Of a DNA stretch of 64,000 bases, positions 35,651-48,115 are shown in pieces. Numbering within the stretch: position 1 is the first letter of the stretch; every line of letters begins with the position of its first letter. The position numbers were made by a program, and so were the translations under genes. A model generated the notes under the pieces. That model saw nothing but the letters and a program-made list of their open reading frames with translations. It was not told the origin of the DNA and did no database searches. Source of the stretch: Artemia franciscana (taxonomy: Eukaryota; Arthropoda; Branchiopoda; Anostraca; Artemiidae); NCBI RefSeq assembly GCF_032884065.1, contig NC_088865.1, forward strand, positions 43,347,152 to 43,411,151, read 5' to 3'.

Positions 35651-36819
35651 TTTTAATTTTTTTATTTATATTTTTTAATTTTAATATTTTTGGTACTTTA
35701 ATATTATAAAATAAGCATCAATTTAACGGGTTAATGAAGCTCTAAACTAGCTACAAAACACATTCGTTTGAAAATTGCAATTATTTATTTCTACAATTTA
35801 TTTAAGGTATTTTACAGATCACAATATCACAAGATGAAAATCGTCACATAGACATCAAACTGAAACTGGCAGTTGATTAAAGTAATTCACTGGTTTATAT
35901 GTCAAAACTGCATAAGAAATAACGAAACACTCAAAATGTACCATTTATCTGACTAAAGATATTTCACTTAAACGGCTTTGGAAAAATAATTTAACATAAG
36001 CAAGGCAAAGGTTAAAAAATTTTTGGGCACCATTTGGAACGTTTTTTTTGCCACTTTAACGCCCCAATATCTCAAAGATATTTCTTAACATAACCCACAC
36101 CTAACTAACAAAAGGGTGTAACACACCCCATATTTTGTGTTTATTCTGAAGTCGTGTTTCATAGCGCTTAATTAAAACTCAATTAACGTTAAGTTAGTTA
36201 ATACAACTGACTTTAACAATTTCTTTTAATTCATATTTCTGCCCCCAAAGAAGAATCGTTAAACGTATCTTCAGATCCGATTTTTCCGAAGCACTCAACA
36301 GATTTAAATGTTTCTGAAATAAAGTGTTTTTTTCTTCAGATAATTAATCTCTTCTATTATTGACAAAAAAGTATTTACAAAGGAATAAATATTAAAAATG
36401 AAGAATAAAGTAAAAATAGATAATTTATTGTATTAAAAAGTAAATAATTCTGTGAACACAAAAAGCCTAAACAGAGCTATTTTTATAAAAGAACAATACC
36501 AATTTTTTTACCCAGGTGAAGATTTTTTTTATCGGGTCAATTAAAATCTGGCTCTGAAAGCGAAAATTGACTCAAAGCAGAAGATAGCTTAATTAAGTGC
36601 CAAACAAAATCGACTATGCACTATGAAACTCACCCTATGTCTTGGAATTCTTCTTCAAACATAAAGTTAAAATAAATAGTATATATCTTAAAGATCACAG
36701 GGCATAATTCCTGGCTTAATGTGATCTCATGGAAGTTATTACTCCATTGACATTCCTTGTAAAACAAAGATGGTGGCACCATCCGCTAGAGTTTTTAATT
36801 TTTAAAGCATATATATTAT
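35651..36819 (+). other. Intergenic / 3' flank of the xylosyltransferase gene
   Basis: AT-rich, no long frame. It should contain the 3' UTR and poly(A) site of the - strand gene. An ATTAAA lies about 15 bases past the stop (complement of roughly 36795-36805), but no AATAAA is close. Confidence 0.4.
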
Positions 36820-36961
36820 CTATCCATTCAGTCGAATAAACTCAGATTTAGGATCTGGAGACAGGGAACTCCATTTGGTTGACTTGCAGTTGTCAGTGAC
36901 AGATGTAAAATTTTCGACCATTCCATCTTCAAGGACACAATGTGAATTAACTCTATAAAAC
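36820..36961 (-). CDS. oxt: Peptide O-xylosyltransferase, terminal exon
   Basis: Acceptor 'taatttcag' (complement of 36970-36962) is followed by G, which completes the codon split after 39420. Then come 46 codons and TAG at 36822-36820. The key match is 'CKSTKWSSLSPDPKSEF', which fits the very C-terminus of animal xylosyltransferases (a Cys, then W-S-S-x-S-P-D-P-K-S-E). The segment also has two further cysteines (SHC, DNC) typical of this luminal domain. The protein ends at 'IRLNG', close to the usual family end. The enzyme transfers xylose from UDP-xylose to serines of proteoglycan core proteins in the ER/Golgi lumen, the first step of heparan and chondroitin sulfate synthesis. Confidence 0.93.
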
Positions 36962-37806
36962 CTGAAATTAAACATGACCAAATTAGAGGTATTCAAACAG
37001 GGTTGTCACCCTTTTGTTTTTGGATTTAGCGGTGTTGCTTCTCTCTAGTGCTTTTTCTTATGGTAGGATTCTCAGCGATTTTTGTTAAAAGTTTACGCGT
37101 GTTCAATCAAAAGTTGTTAGGGAATAGCTACAGTCAGGGAGGATACGGGGAAATGAAGGCTAAAACAAAGTAAGATCCACGAGGATTGACATAATCAGCA
37201 GTGGAGGGGGTGTCCAAAAATAAGATCCTCTAAAATATAACACATTTATGAATGTCCTGTATCAAATTAGTTTAAAGATATTTTCATCAATGACTTTTAT
37301 TGATGTCATTTACTAATATCCTTCGAGAGCGGCTGAAAAGTTTTTGGATTTTTTGCTAATCGTGGGTATTGGTGAGTGACTCGCTTTTTGTTGTTAGATA
37401 TTTGATTGTAATTCTTCTAATTTTTGATTTTATTGAATTTTATTTATCATCTAATTTTAGGTCTCCTTTGGATTATATTGGTGTTCTTTTTTCACGTCAA
37501 CTCTCTGCGTTGTTTTGGTTTTCTTTGTCTTTTCACATTATTTTAGAATTTTCCTAAAATTTGTTTTTGTTCCCAATGAAGAAGAGAGGCGGTTGTAGTA
37601 ATAAGACTACTTAGTAGTCTCGGTTTTGTAGTGATATATTGACTGAAAGATATGTTTTGTTGTAGCTATAGGCGTTTTAACCATAACTTTTGTAACTAAA
37701 GGTCTATATTTACATGGCTAATTAAGAAAGACTCGTAAAAACCAGTGTAAGTCACAAAACCAATACCAAATGACCATCAGTACGGGATAAATTAATCAAT
37801 ACTTAA
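36962..37806 (-). other. Last intron of the xylosyltransferase gene, 3' portion
   Basis: Single-copy-looking intron sequence between the terminal exon and the Helitron insertion. The T-rich frame at 37369-37557 (+) has no motif. Confidence 0.5.
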
Positions 37807-37827
37807 TCTATATATATAAAAATAAGT

Positions 37828-37969
<142 letters not shown>

Positions 37970-38049
37970 GAGTGACGTCATGTTTGTTGATTGACGAAAT
38001 TACACACCGGGACATCGGGACACGAATGACGACCGGGACACCGGGACAT

Positions 38050-38105
38050 CTTATATATATAAAAATAAGTTGTCTGTATGTGTGTGTCGAGTGACGTCAT
38101 GTTTG
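38050..38105 (+). repeat. Second Helitron 5' end inside H2
   Basis: 'tatatatataaaaataagtt' and 'gtctgtatgtgtgtgtcgag' repeat the H2 start 245 bp further in, followed again by gtgacgtcatgtttg. This indicates a partial tandem or nested copy. Confidence 0.8.
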
Positions 38106-38567
38106 TGTGTCGACTGACGTCATGTTTGTTGATTGACGAAATTACACACCGGGATATCGGGACACAAATGACGACCGGAACATAGGGAATATAAATGACG
38201 ATCGGGACACTCAAAGAGAAAGCGACCGGGACACAAGGAATGTTCGATTACTAATCACAATCAACAAAGCACCGGGACACAAATGACGACCGGGACACAG
38301 GGAATATAAATGACGACCAGGACACTCAAAGAGAAATTACAGCCGGGACACCGTAACACGAATGACGACCGGGACAAAAATGACGACCGGGACACCAGGA
38401 CACAGGGAATATAAATGACGACCGCGACACTCAAAGAGAAATTACAGACTGGGACACCGGGACACAAATGACGACCCGGACACAGGGAAACAACAACAAC
38501 AACGGGGACGCCGGGGGGCACAGGGGGATTTATAAATGACGACAGGGACACAGGGAATATTCGATTA

Positions 38568-38756
38568 GCAATCACCATCAACAAAGCTCAAGGGCAATCA
38601 TTAGAATAATGAGGTATAGATCTGAATACAGGTTGTTTTTCCCATGGACAATTATATGTTGCATGTTCAAGAGTCGGTAAACCTGACAATCTATTTATAT
38701 GCACAGACAATGGGACAGCCAAGAATGTTGTACATTCGCAAGTTTTACGTAGTTAA
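38568..38756 (+). pseudogene. Helitron Pif1-like helicase C-terminus remnant (H2)
   Basis: The frame reads 'ITINKAQGQSLE', then TAA TGA, then '[20 protein letters not shown]' straight through to 'VLRS' and TAA at 38754-38756. The T run at about 38636 has five Ts, so motif VI stays in frame here, unlike the other three copies with four Ts. Only the last 60 or so residues of the helicase are present and the motif V part is broken by stops. Confidence 0.88.
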
Positions 38757-38933
38757 AAATATATATATATCTATCTATATTCACAGGTGGGACACAGGGA
38801 CACAAATACAATGGCGCGTAACTAATATGGCGCGTAACGACTTGCAAGCGCGGGGGTACTTTGGGGGGGGGGGGCCGAAGCGCCCTCACCAGCTAGGTGT
38901 TGGGGTGGCGCGAAGTGCCACCCCAACAGCTAG

Positions 38934-39419
38934 TAACTATATAAAATAATGAAATTACGTAAATTAAACTATAAATTAATCAATAAATATGTTGTCGAAA
39001 CATACATCACTAGCTAAAATTCCCCAAAATAAAAACCCTATTTAAGTTTAAAATGCTTCTTGTCGAAAGCACAAGTGCTGATGCCAACTCACGAATCATG
39101 CTTGATGAAATCACAACGGAAAATAAAAAAGGGAATCTGCAAAATTAGATGGGAACATGCGACCGACGAATTATCCATGACAAAATGATTTGAGAACATG
39201 CAAGAAGAAACATTTGTTTTTTGTTTCTCTGTCCGCTGGGTTTTGTATGATGCATGGACATCTTTCAACATGGGCCAATGGCCCAAAAACTATTCGCCAT
39301 TTCAAAAAGAAAAGTTGTTTCACATCACAAGAGATTTTTTTTCTTTAAGGAAAGAATTGGTGCTACCTTAGGTTAAAGGGCGATAGAAATCATCAAAATA
39401 AAAAGGAAAAACAACTTAC
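38934..39419 (-). other. Last intron of the xylosyltransferase gene, 5' portion
   Basis: Intron sequence between the Helitron and the donor of the 39420-39536 exon. No further feature seen. Confidence 0.5.
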
Positions 39420-39536
39420 TTTTTCAAAAGAAAGTACGCCATTTCTTCAGCAGAGTATATTTCAGGCCAATTTCGATTGGACAGAAATTCGTTGATTTCT
39501 ACGCCAACCGATGCGGGGCCTCTCAAAAGGCTCTCT
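39420..39536 (-). CDS. oxt: Peptide O-xylosyltransferase, internal exon
   Basis: Acceptor 'tttttctttag' and donor 'gtaagttg' on the - strand. One base, 38 codons and two bases give 117 bp, matching the phases of both neighbours. It encodes 'ESLLRGPASVGVEINEFLSN', then 'NWPEIYSAEEMAYFLLK'. In vertebrate XYLT proteins the corresponding stretch, between the PGVW segment and the final W-S-S box, is poorly conserved. The assignment therefore rests on position and phase as well as on the ends of the protein. Confidence 0.88.
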
Positions 39537-39540
39537 CTAA

Positions 39541-40184
39541 AGAAAAATAAAAACATGCTCATATATATTTTTTCCTTATATTTCTTTTTCTTTAACTATA
39601 CATATTTAAAACTATTCACACAACATCCCCGGCAGGGAGACTGGCTCGGAAGCCGGGCTCAAAGAAACCAATCCGAGAAAAGTAGTAATAAAGTCAAGAA
39701 AAACCAACGGGAAAAGCAAGGAAGACAGCTAGTACAGTCCACCTCCAAAGAAAAATGTTTGCTAGGCTGCCCTGCGGATACATTTAAAAATTTGAAAATG
39801 TTGACATATAAAACAGGAGTACACTGTTCAATTTAGCAATTTCTAGCAATGGATTTGTAATTGAGAAAATAAGGTGATATTTTAGCAAAAGATTAACTTT
39901 TGCTTACAACCATAAAATCAGAAAAAAATTAACACAATTAACATTTAAAATAAACAAAATATGGTAATAAGAGTGAAACTGAAGCGATTTTTTTTCATGA
40001 CTTCAGCAATTGTATTGCTGACATTTTACAAGCACTTTGTTGTCCGAAAAATTCGCACAAACACTAAATCATTGAATAAACTATTTTTAAAGATTTTATA
40101 TTGCTTTGTGCATGAAAGGAAACTGATTTCGTACGTTATGAAATTGTATAAGCCTCGAAACTTCAAATCATGGTCTTAATTTCT
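39541..40184 (-). other. Xylosyltransferase intron, no other feature
   Basis: Intron sequence. The frames at 39477-39836 and 39961-40179 on + lack motifs; the first overlaps the exon on the opposite strand. Confidence 0.45.
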
Positions 40185-41212
40185 GAATGTTTTTGAATTA
40201 ATGCATGTTTTGGTTTTGACTCTCCGCACATAAATAATTAAAACTAAATTTGCATATTAATTTTTTTTGGCTATATGTCTGTCCCATAGTTTTAATCGGA
40301 ATATTTTGAGAAAAAAAATAGCCGGGAAGGAGGCCTAGTTGCCCTCTGATTTTTTGATTACTCAAAAAGGCGACTAGAACTTCTAATTTTTTACGAACGT
40401 TTTCATTAGTAAAAAATATACATAACTTACGAATTGACTTACGTAGCGAAATTCTATATTCGTATGTTTTTACTACGCATAAGTTGGGGTTATCCCCCCA
40501 TTGAGGGGGATAACCCCTTCGTCAATACTCTTTACACTAAAGCTTAAATTTTGTGCCGATTCCTTAAGAATGACCCCCTGAATCACAAAGGTCGTAGAAT
40601 AAATAGTTGAAATTACTAAAAATACTTAAGCGTAAAGAGCGAGGTATTACGAGGAGTTGAGCCCCTCATATGCGTAATAATTTCTGTTCGTTTTAAGTTT
40701 TAATGCTACTCCTTACTTTCAGTTGAAAAAAACTATTCATATTTATTTTTCATTATTTTTTTTAATAAAGCTTGAAAATCTTGCACCCCTTTCATTGAAA
40801 TTCTCTTCTCCCATGACAAATTCCTCCATGGAAAGATCCCTCCATGGAAACACGCATCCGTGATCTGTCTTCTGGCAAAAAATGCGAAATTTCACGTTTT
40901 TGTAGATAGGAGCTTGAAACTTCTACTATAGGGTTCTCTAATATGCTGAATCCGATGGTGTTATTTTCTTTAAGATTGTATGACTTTTAGGGGGTTTTCC
41001 CTCCTATTTTCTAAAATAAGGCAAATTTTCTCGGGCTCGTAACTTTTGATGGATAAGACTAACCTTGTTGAAACTCATATATTTAAAATTAGCATTAAAA
41101 TGCGATTTTTTTGATGTAACCCTTGGTATCAAAATTCCATTTTTTAGAGTTTCGGTTACTATTGAGCCGGGTCGCTCCTTATTACAGTTCGTTACCACGA
41201 AATGTTTGATAG
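40185..41212 (+). repeat. Dispersed repeat family A copy
   Basis: Starts near 'tttctgaatgtttttgaatt'. It contains 'gttgccctctgattttttga', the 'agcgtaaagagcgaggtatt' arm and 'cacgcatccgtgatctgtct', and ends with 'cagttcgttaccacgaaatg' at about 41186-41205. Confidence 0.82.
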
Positions 41213-41220
41213 TACTATAA

Positions 41221-41336
<116 letters not shown>

Positions 41337-41342
41337 ACTTAC

Positions 41343-41482
41343 GGATTGTTCAATTTGGTATCTAGTGTTTCTGGAAAAACTGGGAAGTCTACGTATCCAA
41401 CCAAGTTCCCAAATGTTTCAATGAGCAGACTCCAAACACCAGGCTGCAAATCTTTTTCCATGTGAAATATTAAAAATGTCAT
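41343..41482 (-). CDS. oxt: Peptide O-xylosyltransferase, internal exon with PGVW motif
   Basis: Acceptor 'ctttcttttttcag' and donor 'gtaagtatac' on the - strand. Forty-six codons plus two bases. It encodes '[20 protein letters not shown]', '[17 protein letters not shown]'. The segment L-x-P-G-V-W followed by an aliphatic strand and a second strand ending in F-x-V-x-P corresponds to the 'PLRPGVWTVKIL' region of animal XYLT C-terminal domains. The first codon continues the frame of the exon at 50876-51079. Confidence 0.92.
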
Positions 41483-43855
41483 CTGAAAAAAGAAAGAATA
41501 AAAATGAAATAGACAGTCGAGTCATTCAGAAGATGAATCAGGATGGTAAACATTTATAACTATTTTTTAGTAGGCTAGAGTGCTGATGAATATGCTGATG
41601 CTTTTCTTTGTTTTTCTTTTTTTGGTCCATAGATTCCTATTGAAGTAATCAATGTAAAAAAAAGTGGGGTGGCAGTCATCTCCTTATAATCGTTAGCCTG
41701 GTCTATAAGTAAAACTATATAAAACGAAACTTCCTGGAAGTGTAACAGAGGTCTCCCCCGCCCCCTAAATCTGTCTTTGATCTTAAATTTTAAATCTGCC
41801 TTTGCAACTCAACTACTCAGTTACTACTAAAGACACTTGAGAACAGTTGAAAGCATGATGATAAGCCATGGATGCAGAGATTTTACAGAAATCCTGGAAA
41901 AACTACCTTCGGCAATTAAATTGTTTTCTGCATTCACCTGTTTTTGCAATTTTTACCAGTTTTACGGAACACCAATATTATTTTTTTCACAGAGCCGATG
42001 AGTTTATCTAGGAATTTCAGATAGATTCAAATATACAAGAAACTAAGCGGAAAAAGACCAAGCAGTTCTTGGTAACTTGCTGCTGGCAATGAATATGCTG
42101 GTAATATGCGAGTATTACCAAAAATCCAAAAAGATAATTTTGATAACAATACATAAATCAATGAGCCCACTTTTTATGCTAATTCCAAATATGTAAAATT
42201 CACTAACTTTAAAACAACAGTTCAAAAGTCAAGAGCATAAGAAAATAAGTCCGATTTTTCAGAAACGACACCCTCCCCAGAATTGTTGCAATCTTGAAGA
42301 AAACTGTACCACTAGATCTAAAAATCTAAGACCAAAGGTTCCAATCCTTAACCTACGAAAACACTGTTCCTCAAATCCCTTAAGAACTCCGACCAGGGAA
42401 ATAGGTATATTATTAATCTATTTTTTTTCATGATTGATCTTATCGAGCTAATATTTGAGAAATATTGAGAGGCTTCATGAAAAAAAAAATGTTCTAGCTT
42501 CCCTTTTAACTAAAAAAAGACTATGCCGTGGAAAGGTGTCGATTTAAGTTGTTTTGTGCCACGTGAGGATAAATTAGGCAGACCGAAAATAATTATAGAA
42601 AATAAATAAATAATTAATAATAAATAAATAATTTAGACCGAAACTACGGAAGAAGCCTGTATAAAATGTTCCATTTTCTAAAGATTGGATTGGAGCATTC
42701 CGTTGTTATGCCTGTATGAAATCCATCAGTATAACGTTGAGGCCTCTTTTAAATGAGTTGATTTGTTTGAGACTTTATCATAATATTACAGATGAATTTC
42801 CTCCTTAAAAAACATTAAATGTTTAAGTGGAAGGTCAGGGGTTCGTTCGGTGGGGACGAGGGTTTAAGCCTCAAAAGTACATTTTTTACATGAAACTTTC
42901 CAAAAACTAATCCGGCTCATTCTGGAGGGCAGGGGGAGGAGGGGCTGCTTCTACCTCCCAACTACCCTTTAAATAAAGGGATATACTTCGATTAAGCACT
43001 GACAATAAGCTACGAGATGGGGGAAGCTTCTTTCTTATTCAAAATTGTAAAGGGGGTAATATATCCAAAAAATGAAATGCACAGGAAGGAGGGGGAGCTT
43101 CAATCTAGGGTCAAGATTTTTCCAAAAACATTAGCAGTTGTGAGAAAACAACGGTTGTAGGAAAAAAAAGAATTATTCAAAGACGCTGAATTGAATTATT
43201 CAAAGCGCTAAAAAACAAATTTATGTTTTATAGATTTCTTTCAATATTTCTATTTTGCTTACCACGAATGTTGCAGTGGTCTTGTCAAAAAACATTCATT
43301 TATAGCCATGGTTAGTCCACCATTGGTGCAAATTATTTAGAGAAGCACCTCTGATAAATAAAATCTGTGTTACTATTTTTTTCTGATGCGCAATTGCATG
43401 AAAAACGTAATAAACAAGAAAACCTAAAAATATAAAACTGAAGAGGAAAACAAAAACCTAGAAGCAACCTTCTCATTCAATGTAAGAACTAAAACAAAGC
43501 TACAACGCTTATTTTTATAATCCACACTTAATACATGTTTCTTAGTATGTCATATTAACAATTAAGACAGTGCAAAAAGCCACACATTTTAGACCATATT
43601 TTGTTGTTTCTAAAATGCCAATCAGTTTTACGAATTGGAACTACTAGTTACGCAATGAGTTTTTACCATGCTTACTCCATATCTGAGCATGTCTAATGAC
43701 CAAAGCAAAAATTTTTGAACTCCAACAGTTTGTTACTTCTCCACGGCAAAACCGTTTTTTTTTCTAGCTACAAAACCTTATGGATCATATTCAAAAATTG
43801 GATACAAGTTTAAATCAGATTATTTTAAATGTACTTTTTTTCTCTCCGTTGTAGT
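41483..43855 (-). other. Largest xylosyltransferase intron, right-hand part of the gene model
   Basis: AT-rich intron sequence with no long frames. No transposon similarity was recognised between 41500 and 43850. Confidence 0.45.
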
Positions 43856-43858
43856 TTT

Positions 43859-43910
43859 TGAATGATTCAAGTGTCACCCATCCTTTACAGGCCTTAGACC
43901 TTTTTTTTAG
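43859..43910 (-). repeat. Inverted partner of 44827-44876
   Basis: The complement of this 52-bp segment (containing 'ggcctgtaaaggatgggtga') matches 44827-44876 with two or three differences. Confidence 0.85.
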
Positions 43911-44159
43911 AATTAGTGTCACATATTTACTGCAAGTTTAATTCATTATAAATAAATCTTAATTGGTCTTAAAAACACTACTTCTCTTATTGGTACCTAA
44001 AAATTGCGTGATGACGAACCAACCTAACGTTACAAACGGGGATAGTAACCTAAACTCTAATAACGGCATTTTAGAAATAATTTTTTAAATCGAAATGACG
44101 TTAATTTAGTGTTGGTCTCAGACTTGTAAGACTTATCAAGTATAACATTAGTTATCATA

Positions 44160-44400
44160 AGTCATTAGCATGAGAAAAACTTGCATAAAAGGAAAAATAG
44201 CCCTTTGAAATTGTTCCGATCTTCGCTCCGAAAGAGAATGGTCGAGCCCTTAATCAATTCTATAAAAATAACAAGTTTTTTCAACTGAGAGTAAGGGGCA
44301 ACATTAAAACTCAAAATGAACATATATGATTCCATACATGAAGGGATCGTCCCCTCCTCAATGCCATAGTCTTCAGTCTTCACGCTAAAGTTTATAAAAC
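44160..44400 (-). repeat. Family A fragment
   Basis: Contains 'actgagagtaaggggcaaca', 'acatgaagggatcgtcccc' and 'cacgctaaagtt', the inner module of family A. Confidence 0.65.
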
Positions 44401-44449
44401 TTACAAAAAGGCCACTTCTTCTAATTAAACTACCATTTTAAGATTATTT

Positions 44450-46830
44450 GACTTTCATTCTACGGATGGGGTACATCAACAGGGAGTAGGGCTCGTAATG
44501 AATAAGGATGCTGCTAAGTCTTGTTGAGACTGGGAAGATATTGATAATACAATACCAATTCTCATTTTATGACCAAAAAGTTCAGGGTATCAGTTATAGT
44601 AGTATAATAATGTCCCTGTAGAACCGAATGACGGAGATACTAGTGAACCAGATGAATTTTACTTACAGTTACATGAGCAAATAGACAGGGTCCCAGGTAG
44701 AAATATGATGTGTTTATTAGGATATTTTAGCGCCCATGTCGGTAGAAATAGGGATAGATGGTATCCATGCCTGGGAAAATTGAGGAAAATTAATAAATTA
44801 AACATCCTAAAAAAAATTAACTCATCCTAAAAAAAAGGGTCTAAGGCCTGTAAAGGATGGGTGACATTTGAATCATTAAATAAAGTTTGACAATGTGGAA
44901 GATGGATGGAATAATTTTAGGCAAAAATTTGTGAAGTTGCTGATGATGTCTTAGGGAAGAAATTTAGGACCGCAGCTAGGAATATTAGTAAAAAGGCTTT
45001 ATGTTTAATAGAGAGGAGAAGGGGCTTGTACAAGAATAATCTGAGTGATAGATCATATGAAAATAAAAAGAATGTAAAGAAAATGGAGAAAGCATTAAAA
45101 TATGAGCTAAGGAGGTGTGAAATGGAGACCATGGATAAAATTACTGAAGATCTAGAAGATACAAATAGACGGCATAATAGTAAAAATAGTGCTAGCATGT
45201 TAATAAATTGAGAGGGAGTAGTAAATCTGGACTTGTTCCAATTAAAGAGAGGAACGGGGCCTCAATTAGTGATAAGGAAAGAGTTAAAGAGACATGGGCA
45301 GAACATTTTGAGAATGTGCTAAACCGAGACAGAGTTGCAGGAAAATATATAGAGGAAAACGAAAAATCTTGTAATACCTTTGGATGCGAGGGAAAATTTG
45401 TTTTGTGAGGAAGGATTAGCAACAGTACTAAAATAATTAAAAAACAATGAGGCTCCAGATACTGAGAGTGCGGTAAATAAGTTTCTTCAATATTGTGGTT
45501 TTCTAGGTTAAAATAAGCCACTGAAAATTATGAATATGATTTTTGAACAAGGTTAAGTACCTAAAAACTTTAGGAAAACCTTAGTTAAACCACTGTATTA
45601 AAAATGTGATAAGAGTGAGTGGGGTAGTTATCGAGGCATTAGTCTGTTCTCTCTAGGTAGCACATTACTTAGTAATATGATACTTTTTAGACTGAAAGGT
45701 GCAGTAGACAAGGTTTTAAGTGAAGAACAGTGCGGTTTTGGAAAAGGTAGAGGACGTGTCGACCAAATTTTCACTCTTAGGTTAAAGATTTTGAGAAAGC
45801 GTTCATTCTGTTGATAGAAGAGCTTTAGCGAAGGTCTTATCCTTGTATTGTGTACCAGACAAAAATATTAAAGTGCTTAGAGCTATTTATGAGAATAACA
45901 CTGCTGTGGTTAAGGTAGGAAATGAGGTTAGCTGCTTACTAAACCAGGAATTAAGCAGGGTAGAGTTCTATCCCCCTTTATATGGATCATTTTGATAGAT
46001 TTTATCTTAAGGAGCAGAAGAAAGGCAATGGGACACCCCGGAATCAAATGGGGAGAGAAAACTCTCTTGGAGTTAGAATACGCTGACGATTTAAGTATCA
46101 TGTATGAAAGTGTGAGCAAACTCGGGAATGAGCAAAAGCGAGTTAAGGGTGTTAGAATAGGTTTAGAATTAATGTTAAGAAGTCTAAGTCACTATTTCTA
46201 ATCAACTAAGTCACCATAACTTATTTCTAAGTCACCTAGGAATAGGTGAAGATAAAACGTGATGTTGGGTAAATAAAAGACTGATCAGCTGGAAAGCTTC
46301 ACTTACCTTGGTAGTATTGTTAGTAAAGACGGTGGGAGCAGTGAAGATGTTAAAAGTAGAACAGCCAAAGCCCAGGATATTTTTTTGCAGTTAAAAAAAA
46401 GTCTGGAAGAATAGGAAGATAAATCTGCAAACCAAGAATAGAATATTAGAAGCTACAGTGATGAAAGTGGTCAAACATGGCACTAAAGCATTGGCCCTCC
46501 GAGAACCGAATAAAGATTTGCAAAATGTTTTTCAGAGAAATTGCCTACGGTTTGTTCTGGGTACCCGGCTGACTGACTGTATTTCCAACAGTAAGGAGAC
46601 GAAAAGTGTGGTTCAATCGCGCTTTCTAGGGCTATTATGAGAGAAAGGTTGAGATGGCTAGTGCTGGTTCTGCAGGTGAAGGATGACAGATTGCCGAAAA
46701 TTGTCCTTTTCGGCCAACCGTCTAAGGCTAAAGGGAAAGCAGGTAGTCTGTGGCTGGGGTGGGAGGATGTCATAAAGAAAGATTTAAAGGAAATGGAACT
46801 TCCTGGGAGGGTTTAAAGAGAGAGGCTTTG
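44450..46830 (+). pseudogene. Non-LTR retrotransposon family B, most complete copy
   Basis: Motifs in order. Endonuclease: 'TDGVHQQGVGLVMNKDAAKS' near 44465 and 'GYFSAHVGRNRDRWYPCLGK' (the GDFNAH site changed to GYFSAH) near 44725-44780. The basic linker is at 44930-45210 ('LSDRSYENKKNVKKMEKALK'), then 'SDKERVKETWAEHFENVLN' near 45270. RT: 'NNEAPDT', 'GEYRGIS'-like, 'EEQCGFGKGRGRVDQIFTLR' near 45725, and 'LEYADDLSIMYESVSK' near 46075, an intact YADD box. C-terminus: 'FQRNCLRFVLGTRLTD', 'MRERLRWL' and 'DRLPKIVLFGQPSKA' near 46640-46730. Many stops and shifts. It sits in the largest intron of the xylosyltransferase gene, antisense to it. Confidence 0.9.
44827..44876 (+). repeat. Inverted partner of 43859-43910
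   Basis: Contains 'ggcctgtaaaggatgggtga' and lies within the family B element, between the endonuclease remnant and the linker. Confidence 0.85.
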
Positions 46831-47999
46831 CAAGAATCTCTCTCAATTTTTTTCTTTGCAGTTTTTTTTTAAACGGTTTTAAAAAAAAATTCCCAAAGCA
46901 ACCCAGAGTACGGGGTTGTTTCGGACATGCCACGGGCTGCTTTGGACACCTTGTAATATAGTTATAGAACTTTCAATTATTACTAAGCATCTTAATACAA
47001 AACTTCTTTAGCGAAAGTTCAACTTGGAAAAATCAAAGTTTAAGCCGAGAGCTTTCGCAGCTCTCTTTGTACCACCTATCGAAACTGAGCAAGTAAGCTT
47101 CAGGACAATATAATTTTTCGAAACTGAAATCTGGTCAAAAGGATAAGGAAAAGCGAAGTCTGTCCCCTTTTTTGGAAACACCAATTTCTGCAACACGTGC
47201 AACATAAAAAACGTTTCCTTTTCTGATGAAAAACATCGCGAGCAGAAAGTCATCAGCAGCTAGAATATTTCCATTAAACAGATTGTCTGGTTTTGTTTTT
47301 CCGTGATGTAGAAATTCATCAGAACTATCATCCACGAAAAGACATTCTTGTAACTAAACATCTTCGCCCAGGGTCAGCCACGCATGCTTTCTTTGGAAGG
47401 GTGGTGACAACTTTCTTCTAAGATTTTTTCTATTTGCTACCATTCTCTCTAGTTCACCTTTTCCGGTGTTTTTGTAAGTATTCTAGTTCTTCCTCTTTAT
47501 TTTACTCCTCTACCCTAGGTAATTGTAGGTGGCACACGTGGAAATGGTCTTAGTTGCTCATTAGTTACGGAAAAGACTACAAAAGGCTCTTGATTTTTTT
47601 CATCACCATGGTCCAGCTCGTGTTGATCTGGCTCAGCAAGTCGAGAATGGTGGTCCAGCAATTGATCATCTATAACTGAAGCAGCAGAAAAAGTCAGCGC
47701 GAAAGAAAGTGTCGCGGTCATATGGCCACAGTCAGGGCTTTCTAAAGCCACATTCAGTCCTGCAGGACTGAAGGATTCTGTGCTGTCTACCTTATTTATA
47801 CCTTAAAATACGGCCACGAGGGTTGCTTGAACCAATCTGAATTCCGTCGAATATCAGAAGAGTTGCTTTTTCTGTTGTAGGAACATGACGTGGATTGAAA
47901 AACTAAATAGTTAATCCAATGAAATATTTTTTTTAACTATGTTTCTGGAGAGAGGATCCTCTCGATATGACATTAAAAAGAAAATAAATTAAATAGAAA
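46831..47999 (-). other. Xylosyltransferase intron, no recognisable feature
   Basis: Three medium frames on the - strand (47008-47335, 47515-47751) overlap in different phases and show no motif I can name. They have no splice-consistent continuation that I could see. Confidence 0.4.
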
Positions 48000-48115
48000 A
48001 AACTTTACTTTTCAAATGAATGTAAAGAGTGACATAAAACTGAAAATGAAGAAAAATTATTCTACATAAGAGGGGGATAACCCCCCTTAAACAACCCGCT
48101 CTAGCACTTACTTTT
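48000..48115 (-). repeat. Family A fragment
   Basis: 'tttcaaatgaatgtaaagag' and 'aagagggggataaccccc' resemble the inner module of family A. Confidence 0.5.

Noticed and set aside
47008..47751. Three - strand frames as possible xylosyltransferase exons
   Set aside because: The flanking exons at 50876 and 41482 already join in phase, and these frames have no matching splice sites or family similarity.
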